Shown here in pieces: positions 1-6,317 of a stretch of DNA of 8,114 bases. The stretch is from Hyphococcus sp. Its GTDB lineage: Bacteria > Pseudomonadota > Alphaproteobacteria > Caulobacterales > Parvularculaceae. The DNA is taken from positions 1 to 8,114 of the forward strand of contig BQJH01000130.1 in NCBI GenBank assembly GCA_021604605.1. The letters are read 5' to 3'. Position numbers and translations under genes: made by a program. The first letter of the stretch is position 1; every line of letters begins with the position of its first letter. Below the pieces are notes generated by a model. The model was not told where the DNA came from and did not search any database. It worked only from the letters and a program-made list of their open reading frames with translations.

Positions 1-177
1 CCCGTCTTCCCAGAATTTCTCGTTGCCCTGCATGTGGTCGATACTGTCAACAACAGCCTGGGCGTCAGGCGTTGCATCAAAATCAACCTCATTCAAATTC
101 CGGATCGAGTGGCCAACGTCATAGTAAGATGCTTGAAGACCGGATTGAGAAGCAAGTCCAAGGCTAGGACCCTCGTT
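1..177 (-). other. Possible start of a PA14-like domain within the giant protein (cut by window edge)
   Basis: After the last cadherin unit the protein (residues 671-729) changes character. A linker NEGPSLGLASQSG is followed by GLQASYYDVG, then VDFDATPD and a final FWEDG. The GLxAxYY opening followed about 15 residues later by a xxFD strand resembles the N-terminus of PA14 domains, beta-sandwich folds often involved in glycan binding and found in large bacterial adhesins. Only about 46 residues are visible, so the assignment rests on this opening alone. It could also be another adhesin-specific module. Confidence 0.4.
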
Positions 178-2187
178 TAAGTTTGTAACATCAATAGTGA
201 AGTTTTCTGTTGTCGAAAGCCCCTCTGCATCAGTCGCCGTAACAACAATATCGAGAGAACTAACGTCTTCGTGATTGAGAGATTGGCCATCCTTCAGTTT
301 TAGTTGATCACCAACAATCTCGAATCTATCGTCAGAAACTGAGTAGGAAACGGAATCTCCCGCATCAGGGTCAAAAGAAGAAAGTGTCCCTACAACTGCA
401 CCTGCAGTATTCTCACTAACGCTCGTCCCCGAAAGCGCAATATCCGTTGGACCTTCATTCAAATCCGCCACATTGATGGTCACAACCTCGGTGTATGGAA
501 CACCGGCGCCGTCAACGACCTGAAGCGTTAGCTCATAGCTATCCTGGCCTTCATGATCGAGAGAGACGCCTTCCTTTAGACGAAGCTCATTACCGACAAC
601 TTCAAAGAGACCGGAACTATCTTCGGTAATGGAATAAGTCCCTGTGTCGCCAGAATCAGGATCCGTTGATGACAGGGTCGCTACTGTCGCGCCGAAAGCG
701 TTTTCATTTACAGACGTACCCGAAAGGGCGATATCCGTCGGGCCTTCATTGAGGTCGGCAACATTAATCGTCACCGTTTCGATGTATGGAACACCAGCGC
801 CATCGGTCACCTGAAGGGTCAACTCATAAGAGTCCTGTCCCTCATGATCGAGAGACACGCCGTCCTTCAGCTTCAGCTCATTGCCGACCACTTCGAATAA
901 ACCAGAGGCATCATCGCTGATAGAATAGCTTGCGCTGTCGCCTGCATCAGGATCTGTAGATGACAGTGTCGCCACTGTCACGCCTGAAGCGTTCTCATCA
1001 ACAGACGTCCCTGAAAGCGCAATATCTGTCGGGCCCTCATTGAGGTCGGCAACATTAATCGTCACCGTCTCAGTGTAGGGAACTCCGGCGCCGTCAACGA
1101 CCTGAAGAATCAATTCATAGCTATCCTGACCTTCATGATCGAGGGACACGCCATCCTTGAGCTTTAGCTCACTCCCGACCACTTCAAACAAGCCCGAACT
1201 ATCTTCGGCAATGGAATATGTCGCTGTGTCGCCAGCGTCAGGGTCCATAGAAGACAGTGTCGCTACTGTCATGCCTAAGGTGTTTTCGTCAACAGACGTC
1301 CCTGAAAGAGCAATATCCGTCGGGCCTTCATTAAGGTCAGCAACATTAATCGTCACTGTCTTTGTGTATGGAACACCGGCGCCGTCAACGACCTGAAGCG
1401 TCAGATCATAGCTATCCTGACCTTCATGATCGAGAGATACGCCATCTTTCAAGCGCAATTCATTGCCGACCACCTCAAACAGGCCCGAACTATCTTCGGC
1501 AATGGAATATGTCGCTGTATCGCCAGCGTCAGGATCCGTAGAGGACAATGTCGCAACAGTCGCACCAGACGCGTTTTCATCGACACTTGCCGATGACAAT
1601 TCTATATCCGTCGGACCTTCATTGACTGGCTTTTTATTCACCTCAAGCCCGTCGACATCTTCTGCAGAATTTTGATTTTGCGAAGATGGAGAGTTACTAT
1701 TTTGGCCGGCAACATTTTGCGGCCCAGCATTAGAGGCCTGAGTACTGTCTGAACGGCCAGCACTCTCGTCAACACCGGAATCAGCATTTAAAGTCCCGGC
1801 TGAATTTTCTCCATTCTCGGTAGATGAAGCTTTTGTGGCTTGGTCATTATTGCCGGTCGCTGAGGTCGAACTTCTGCTGCCGCCCTGGGTTTCAAATCTG
1901 GATTCTTGCAGGTTTTGCGCCGGTTCGGCCGAGTCAAGATCAGGGTTTCGTTCAAATCCATCTTTATTTTCAGCATCTTTTTGATCACCGAAATGAAGGT
2001 TGGCGTACATCGCCTCACCTTCACCATTTTCATATCCTTCGGCATCCAGATCTCGGGCTTTACGCAAAGCCTCCTGCTCACGCTCAATGGCCGTCTGCTC
2101 TTCACTCGTCTTGAGCAGTCTGTCATCGGCAGAATTAGAAGGGTTTTCAGACTTATTTTCTGAATTCTTAGCGGGCGTATCAGCCAT
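1..2187 (-). CDS. Giant cadherin-repeat surface protein, putative type I secretion cargo (N-terminal part; continues past left edge)
   Basis: The reading frame is open from the ATG at 2187-2185 to base 1, giving 729 codons with no stop, so the C-terminus lies outside the window. Residues 1-188 are polar and low in complexity (Ser, Asn, Asp, Glu, Gln, Ala), with a charged, probably helical stretch near residues 25-50. There is no hydrophobic signal peptide. Residues 189-670 form five cadherin-like repeats, each starting NEGPTDI and carrying DPDxGD, LDHE and VxDGxG calcium-site motifs. Residues about 671-729 (GLQASYYDVG, then VDFDATPD) resemble the start of a PA14 domain. The start is supported by AAAGAG, a weak Shine-Dalgarno, 7 bases upstream. 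Proteins of this build are calcium-stiffened adhesins exported by type I systems, whose secretion signal is C-terminal and so not visible here. The divergent ABC-ABC-HlyD operon makes export by that system likely, but this is inference. The adhesin role is also inferred from the domains. Confidence 0.88.
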   Translation of the reverse strand, partial: MADTPAKNSENKSENPSNSADDRLLKTSEEQTAIEREQEALRKARDLDAEGYENGEGEAMYANLHFGDQKDAENKDGFERNPDLDSAEPAQNLQESRFETQGGSRSSTSATGNNDQATKASSTENGENSAGTLNADSGVDESAGRSDSTQASNAGPQNVAGQNSNSPSSQNQNSAEDVDGLEVNKKPVNEGPTDIELSSASVDENASGATVATLSSTDPDAGDTATYSIAEDSSGLFEVVGNELRLKDGVSLDHEGQDSYDLTLQVVDGAGVPYTKTVTINVADLNEGPTDIALSGTSVDENTLGMTVATLSSMDPDAGDTATYSIAEDSSGLFEVVGSELKLKDGVSLDHEGQDSYELILQVVDGAGVPYTETVTINVADLNEGPTDIALSGTSVDENASGVTVATLSSTDPDAGDSASYSISDDASGLFEVVGNELKLKDGVSLDHEGQDSYELTLQVTDGAGVPYIETVTINVADLNEGPTDIALSGTSVNENAFGATVATLSSTDPDSGDTGTYSITEDSSGLFEVVGNELRLKEGVSLDHEGQDSYELTLQVVDGAGVPYTEVVTINVADLNEGPTDIALSGTSVSENTAGAVVGTLSSFDPDAGDSVSYSVSDDRFEIVGDQLKLKDGQSLNHEDVSSLDIVVTATDAEGLSTTENFTIDVTNLNEGPSLGLASQSGLQASYYDVGHSIRNLNEVDFDATPDAQAVVDSIDHMQGNEKFWEDG
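178..1623 (-). repeat. Tandem cadherin-domain repeats, four units of exactly 291 bp plus a divergent fifth of 282 bp
   Basis: In coding order the units are 1623-1333, 1332-1042, 1041-751, 750-460 and 459-178. The first four are each 97 codons with no length change. By eye, units 1 and 2 differ at about 12 of 97 residues, and many codons are identical, which suggests fairly recent duplication or ongoing homogenisation. The fifth is three residues shorter at the loop after YSxSDD and is much more divergent in its second half. It carries LNHE where the others have LDHE, and TDAEG where they have VDGAG or TDGAG. Each unit has the cadherin calcium-ligand wording DPDxGD, LDHE and DxxG. The divergent terminal unit probably marks the array boundary before the next domain. 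Confidence 0.92.
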
Positions 2188-2232
2188 TTTTTTACTCTTT
2201 ACACAGCAAAACCAGTCTGAACGGTATCGCAA

Positions 2233-2271
2233 AGAGCTTAATCAGAAACTTATCAACCTAGTTAATGCTCT
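2233..2271. promoter_or_regulatory. Second bulged inverted repeat near the cadherin-gene promoter
   Basis: AGAGC-TTAA (2233-2241) pairs with TTAA-T-GCTCT (2262-2271), with one unpaired base. The arms bracket the candidate minus-strand -10 element. It could be an operator or chance symmetry in AT-rich DNA. Confidence 0.2.
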
Positions 2272-2276
2272 GTAAA
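2249..2276 (-). promoter_or_regulatory. Candidate promoter for the cadherin-repeat gene
   Basis: On the minus strand TTTACA (2276-2271) is followed after 16 bases by GATAAG (2254-2249), a 5/6 and a 4/6 match to the sigma-70 hexamers. It would give a leader of about 55 bases before the ATG at 2187. The match is modest and the region is AT-rich, so it may be chance. Confidence 0.28.
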
Positions 2277-2307
2277 TCATGAGATGGCTAATGGGGTACT
2301 TATGATT
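2275..2307. promoter_or_regulatory. Imperfect inverted repeat in the divergent promoter region, possible operator
   Basis: AATCATGAG (2275-2283) and CTTATGATT (2299-2307) are inverted copies matching at 8 of 9 positions, separated by 15 bases. The dyad lies between the two candidate promoters. One arm overlaps the minus-strand -35 hexamer and the other ends 10 bases before the plus-strand -35 hexamer. This position would suit a regulator acting on both transcription units. No known operator is recognised. Confidence 0.3.
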
Positions 2308-2317
2308 CTTAAAGGAT

Positions 2318-2346
2318 TTGACCTTAATTCTGTCCCTATGTGTAAC
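2318..2346 (+). promoter_or_regulatory. Candidate promoter for the type I secretion operon
   Basis: TTGACC (2318-2323) and TGTAAC (2341-2346) are separated by exactly 17 bases, a 5/6 and a 4/6 match to the sigma-70 consensus, and face the operon. Transcription would begin around 2353, leaving a leader of only about 14 bases before the ATG at 2367. No good Shine-Dalgarno lies in that leader. Confidence 0.38.
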
Positions 2347-2366
2347 AGGTAGTAGACTCTAAATTC

Positions 2367-4079
2367 ATGCAGCAGACTGTTAAACGAATTTTTAATGAAT
2401 TTTTTAGGTCAAATTCTCCAACAGATTTATCTGTGGAGGAGTTGGCTGAGCCTCCGCTCGGCACTACGGTCTATGTCGCATCTGCGCTCATAAACACATT
2501 AGCTTTGGCGTTACCACTCACTATTTTGCAAATCTATGATCGTGTGCTGCCAAATGCGGCCTTCGAAACATTATCAGCATTAATCACATTTCTCGTGGGC
2601 GTCATATTGGTCGACAGCGTGTTAAAATATTTGAGATCGTACCTTATTAACTGGTCAGCAGCTTCCTTTACCCACAAATTGTCTAAAAAAGCGATGTCAA
2701 CAATGTTGGCGTCCCCTTCATCGAACTTTAGCCGGACGACAGCAAGCGAACACCTTGAACGCCTCAATGCCGTCTCTGGCCTTGGAAGCCACATTGGAGG
2801 GCAGTCCCGCATTGTCGGTGTTGATGTGCTTTTTATTCCAATTTTTGCCGCCGTCATAATTCTTGTCGGCGGGGTGGTGTTTTTCACAGTTTTGGTGTTG
2901 TTCGCTGCATTCGGATATCTCGCAATGCAACGCGCTAACCAACTCAATGAAATTATTGAAGACCGTGAGCGTCACGAGTCCCGAAAATATGACTTCATCA
3001 TTGAGACATTGCGCGCCATGCAAACTGTAAAAACGCAAGCGATGGAGCCGTTAATCATGCGCCGGTTCGAGCGGATGCAATCGGCCGCGAGTGTCATCAC
3101 ACGCCAATTGATTACCCTAACAGGAACCACCCAAACCTTTCATGCCCTTTATGCTTCTTTATCGGTCATCATGATTGTCGGTGTTGGCGCATTAATCGTC
3201 CTGGATGGCCGACTAACACTTGGCGCCCTCGCCTGCTGTATGTTGCTTTCGTCACAATTGCTGCAGCCATTGATGCGATCATTGTCCGCATGGAACGAAA
3301 TTCAGCTTGCCAAACATCGCAGAGAGCGCGTTAACGACATTTTTGAGGGGACAAATACTAGTGAGCCAATAGAGGTAACTTCTGAAGGATACGACGCCAG
3401 TGGGCGTCCTTCGGCAATTAATTTTGATAACGTCACGGTCCAACATGGTGAAGCAAAGCCATTATTTGAAAACCTCGATTTAGAGATTGCTGCTGGCGCC
3501 ATGATCGCCTTGCGCGGTGCCGATGGAAGCGGACGTAGCTCTCTTCTAAGGCTTCTCATGGGCGATGGCGAGCCAACTGCTGGAAAGATCAAATTTGATG
3601 GTAAAGAAGCCGCAACCCCTGCCGTTAGATATATTGGACCAACCCCAACAACATTTCGTGGAACGATCCTCGATAACCTTACCCTGTTCGGGGAACTTCC
3701 TTACGAGTCAGCACTTTGGGCGTCTAAACTTATTGGGCTTGACGATGAAGTAACACGGCTGCCCCTCGGCTATGACACGTTGCTGAAAAGCTCCGCAGGC
3801 CGTGACATTCCCGTTGCGATTGCTCAACGGGTTTGCATTGCGCGGGCTTTAGCCACCCGTCCATCCGTTCTCATTCTTGATGAGGCAAATGCTCTTCTTG
3901 ATATGTCCGGTGAACGGCAATTGGTTAATGCCTTAAATCTTCTCAAAGGGAAAATCACGATCATTCTATCGACACACCGTCCATCCTTAATTCGGTTGGC
4001 GGATAAGGCTTATGATATCGCGGACGGCACGATTGTCCCTGCTCAACTGGCTGATCACTTTAATAAGGCAGTCGGATAA
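2367..4079 (+). CDS. Type I secretion ABC exporter subunit 1 (membrane domain plus atypical ATPase domain)
   Basis: This 570-residue protein has the order of a type I exporter half-transporter. Membrane segments lie at about 33-57, 70-88, 155-172, 173-186, 260-278 and 284-300, with the family wording LTILQIYDRVLP at 51-62. The nucleotide-binding domain runs from about 350 to 560. It has no N-terminal C39 domain. The ATPase motifs are strikingly degenerate. Walker A is GADGSGRSS (384-392), with Arg390 in place of Lys. The A-loop aromatic is His360, the Q-loop position is Pro425, and the LSGGQ position reads IPVAI (481-485). Walker B VLILDE (501-506), D-loop Asp512 and switch His537 are kept. 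The ATG at 2367 is the only plausible start because an in-frame stop lies at 2343. The next gene overlaps this stop by one base. It is predicted to sit in the inner membrane and pair with the next ABC protein to export the divergent cadherin-repeat protein. The pairing and cargo are inference. Homologous type I exporters with two different ABC subunits include RtxB/RtxE of Vibrio cholerae. Confidence 0.9.
   Translation: MQQTVKRIFNEFFRSNSPTDLSVEELAEPPLGTTVYVASALINTLALALPLTILQIYDRVLPNAAFETLSALITFLVGVILVDSVLKYLRSYLINWSAASFTHKLSKKAMSTMLASPSSNFSRTTASEHLERLNAVSGLGSHIGGQSRIVGVDVLFIPIFAAVIILVGGVVFFTVLVLFAAFGYLAMQRANQLNEIIEDRERHESRKYDFIIETLRAMQTVKTQAMEPLIMRRFERMQSAASVITRQLITLTGTTQTFHALYASLSVIMIVGVGALIVLDGRLTLGALACCMLLSSQLLQPLMRSLSAWNEIQLAKHRRERVNDIFEGTNTSEPIEVTSEGYDASGRPSAINFDNVTVQHGEAKPLFENLDLEIAAGAMIALRGADGSGRSSLLRLLMGDGEPTAGKIKFDGKEAATPAVRYIGPTPTTFRGTILDNLTLFGELPYESALWASKLIGLDDEVTRLPLGYDTLLKSSAGRDIPVAIAQRVCIARALATRPSVLILDEANALLDMSGERQLVNALNLLKGKITIILSTHRPSLIRLADKAYDIADGTIVPAQLADHFNKAVG
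4065..4068 (+). promoter_or_regulatory. Shine-Dalgarno of the second ABC gene, inside the first
   Basis: AAGG lies 10 bases before the ATG at 4079, within the end of the upstream gene. With the TAATG stop-start overlap it supports translational coupling of the two ABC subunits, as expected for partners made in equal amounts. Confidence 0.5.
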
Positions 4080-6313
4080 TGAGCGAACAATCTCAAACAG
4101 TACACCAACTTGCCGGTACATCACTCACTAACCAGCCTGCACTTAAAAACGCCGTGCACCGAATGGCCAACCGTATTGAACAAGCCTTTAGTCCACCTTC
4201 TCAGGAAAAACATACAGCCAATCAGGATTGCGTAGCGGTTCTAAACCGTTTTCTTTCTCTCACAGGGTGGTCCCAAGGCGCTCGCCGTGTCTTTGAATCA
4301 ATGCCCCATGCCGATTCTCTGGACACCTTACAGTCATTCCGCGCAGTTCTCTTTCGGCTTGGGTTTAACACGACAGTTGAAGACGCTTGCACTGAAAAGA
4401 TGCGCGAGGAATACCTTCCTTGCTTTTTGAGAACACCGGCTGGGCGCGTCATTCTTGTTGAACAAAAAGACGAAGCGGGCCAGTTGATTATTTTTGACCC
4501 GGGAAAAGAAAAGCGGTTCAAAATTTCCCCTTCTCATATGAAGGGTGCGGTCATTTTTCCAGAAACGATCAGCGATTCTGAACATAACACAGCGGCTCAA
4601 CCTGAAAAATGGTCCACGAAAGCATGGATAGCCTTCAAACCAGTCGTCAGGCAGATTTTATATATCAGCTTCATCATCAATCTATTTGCTTTGGCGCCGC
4701 CGCTATATGTCATGAATGTTTATGACAAGGCGATCGGCTCAAAATCAATTGACGTTTTATTGGGGCTATCAATTGGCATCGCATTTATCATCGCCGCAGA
4801 TTATGTGCTTCGGCAAATTCGTGTGCGGCTCCAAGCCTATTTAGGTGGGCGGCTTGATGAACAACTCAATGAAGCTGCCTTCCAGCACCTGCTACACCTT
4901 TCGCTATCATATACGGAAGACGCCCCGATTGGGTCGCAATTAACGCGCTTACGCCAGATGACGTCATTGCACGAAGCTTTCACCGGCCCGATGGCGGCAG
5001 CCCTGTTTGATTTGCCATTTATCATTCTATTTGTTGCCGCTATTGCATTAATTGGCGGTACTTTGGTTTGGGTGCCAATTGCCCTCATTGCCGCCTACGT
5101 CATCATGGCCGTTTGGGCAGTACCGAGGAACACTAAACTCGTCCGTAAAGCTGGCGATGCGAAATCACAGCTAAATAATTTGTCCGTTGAGGCCATTTCT
5201 GCGCAACAAGCTATCAAAGACCTTTCCGCAGAATTTGTTTGGCTCAGACGACACCGACGCATTTCTGCCGAAGCGTCCATGGCGAACATGAAAGCCCGGC
5301 AGTTTAACTTTCTAATCCAAACTTTTTCGCAGTCTATGGTGGCAATTGCTGGCGTTGCTATCCTTGCTGTTGGCACCAATCTCGTAATTTCAGGTGATTT
5401 AAGCGCCGGCGCCCTCATCGCCGTTATGGCGCTTGGGTGGCGGGTTCTTGGTCCGATCAGAAGCTTATTCTTGAGCGGACTAACAATCGGCCAAACTATT
5501 CAGAGTGTCGAACAGGTTGATCGTTTAGTGCGCATGCCTTTAGAACGCAAACCAAACACCGGCCCATCAATTCCCAGGAGTTTTAAAGGCAATATCGTCT
5601 TTGACAATGTTACGTTCCGATATCCAACACAGCGCGAACCGGCATTGCGCGCGATATCATTCAAGATCCAGCCCGGCCAATTACTATGTCTTTACGGCAA
5701 TAGCGGATCAGGCACATCGACGGTATTGAGCGTGTTGATGGGGCTGTATCAGCAACAAGCTGGTTCAGTTTTCATCGATGGTCTGGATTTGAGACAGCTC
5801 GACAAAGGCGAATGGCGACACTCTATTGGGGTTGGATTGCAATCTTTAGATCTATTTCATGGTACGATCGCCCAGAACATACGCTTGGCGCATCCAACGG
5901 CCACAGATGATGACATTATGAATATCATCAAACGGTTTGGGGTCGATCAGTATTTCAACGGTGTTCTGAATGAAGGTATTGAGACAAGATACACCACGCG
6001 CGCGCGCGCCGCTTGGCCAGATGCGTTGATTAGCCGTATTATTCTTTGCCGTGCTTTCGTTAAGGACGCCCCACTCTATTTACTGGATGAACCAGCAATC
6101 ACTCTCGATGATGCCGGAGAGCAAGCCCTACTCTCTGTTCTGGAAGAGCGCAGGAAAACCAGCGCGATAATTATGACGACACAACGTCCAAGCCACATGC
6201 GCGTGGCTGACACCGTAGGCTGGATGAACCGTGGCGCATTAATAGAAATGGGTCCACCCAACCAGATTGTTCCAAAAATTCTCGCCGGGCAAACAGTTGC
6301 CAAAAGTGGATAA
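4079..6313 (+). CDS. Type I secretion ABC exporter subunit 2 (C39-like domain, membrane domain, atypical ATPase domain)
   Basis: This 744-residue protein has three parts. Residues about 45-165 are a C39-peptidase-like domain: Cys51 sits in a QDC motif and Asp140 in FDP, but the catalytic His position reads Arg123 (GRVILVEQ), so cleavage is not expected. LapB- and HlyB-type exporters use such inactive domains to hold cargo. Membrane segments lie at about 190-210, 228-246, 306-324, 328-348, 417-436 and 441-458, including APPLYVMNVYDKAI. The ATPase domain runs from about 503 to 735. Walker A is GNSGSGTST (540-548), with Thr546 in place of Lys. The LSGGQ position reads WPDAL (646-650), and the switch His is Gln702. 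A-loop Tyr515, Q-loop Gln588, Walker B LYLLDE (666-671) and D-loop Asp677 are kept. The ATG overlaps the preceding stop by one base. It probably forms a heterodimer with the preceding subunit. The frame is intact throughout, so it does not look like a pseudogene. Confidence 0.92.
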   Translation: MSEQSQTVHQLAGTSLTNQPALKNAVHRMANRIEQAFSPPSQEKHTANQDCVAVLNRFLSLTGWSQGARRVFESMPHADSLDTLQSFRAVLFRLGFNTTVEDACTEKMREEYLPCFLRTPAGRVILVEQKDEAGQLIIFDPGKEKRFKISPSHMKGAVIFPETISDSEHNTAAQPEKWSTKAWIAFKPVVRQILYISFIINLFALAPPLYVMNVYDKAIGSKSIDVLLGLSIGIAFIIAADYVLRQIRVRLQAYLGGRLDEQLNEAAFQHLLHLSLSYTEDAPIGSQLTRLRQMTSLHEAFTGPMAAALFDLPFIILFVAAIALIGGTLVWVPIALIAAYVIMAVWAVPRNTKLVRKAGDAKSQLNNLSVEAISAQQAIKDLSAEFVWLRRHRRISAEASMANMKARQFNFLIQTFSQSMVAIAGVAILAVGTNLVISGDLSAGALIAVMALGWRVLGPIRSLFLSGLTIGQTIQSVEQVDRLVRMPLERKPNTGPSIPRSFKGNIVFDNVTFRYPTQREPALRAISFKIQPGQLLCLYGNSGSGTSTVLSVLMGLYQQQAGSVFIDGLDLRQLDKGEWRHSIGVGLQSLDLFHGTIAQNIRLAHPTATDDDIMNIIKRFGVDQYFNGVLNEGIETRYTTRARAAWPDALISRIILCRAFVKDAPLYLLDEPAITLDDAGEQALLSVLEERRKTSAIIMTTQRPSHMRVADTVGWMNRGALIEMGPPNQIVPKILAGQTVAKSG

Positions 6314-6317
6314 GATC

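Noticed and set aside
178..1623. Regular repeats considered as a CRISPR array or other non-coding repeat
   Set aside because: The 291-bp period is a whole number of codons, has no spacers, and encodes clear cadherin domains in one open frame.
1157..1675. Two plus-strand open frames (1157-1396 and 1463-1675) with similar products
   Set aside because: They lie antisense to the cadherin repeats. Their similarity simply reflects the 291-bp periodicity of the real minus-strand gene.
1788..2275. Overlapping open frames on both strands around the leader of the cadherin-repeat gene
   Set aside because: Their compositions (Arg/Pro/Ser- or Phe-rich) look like shadows, and they overlap the well-supported minus-strand frame that runs to base 1.
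2304..2308. GATTC, a CcrM-type GANTC site, in the divergent promoter region
   Set aside because: One 5-base site in 179 bp is expected by chance and gives no support for cell-cycle control.
3516..6057. Sequencing error or pseudogene as the cause of the missing ABC motifs
   Set aside because: Frames are uninterrupted, flanking family motifs including Walker B are intact, and the same two motifs are altered in two independent genes. Single-base errors cannot explain whole-signature replacement.
6267..6317. TTG start giving a 469-residue HlyD protein
   Set aside because: It overlaps the upstream ABC gene by 47 bases and adds residues without family character. The ATG at 6318, 4 bases after the stop, is more natural.
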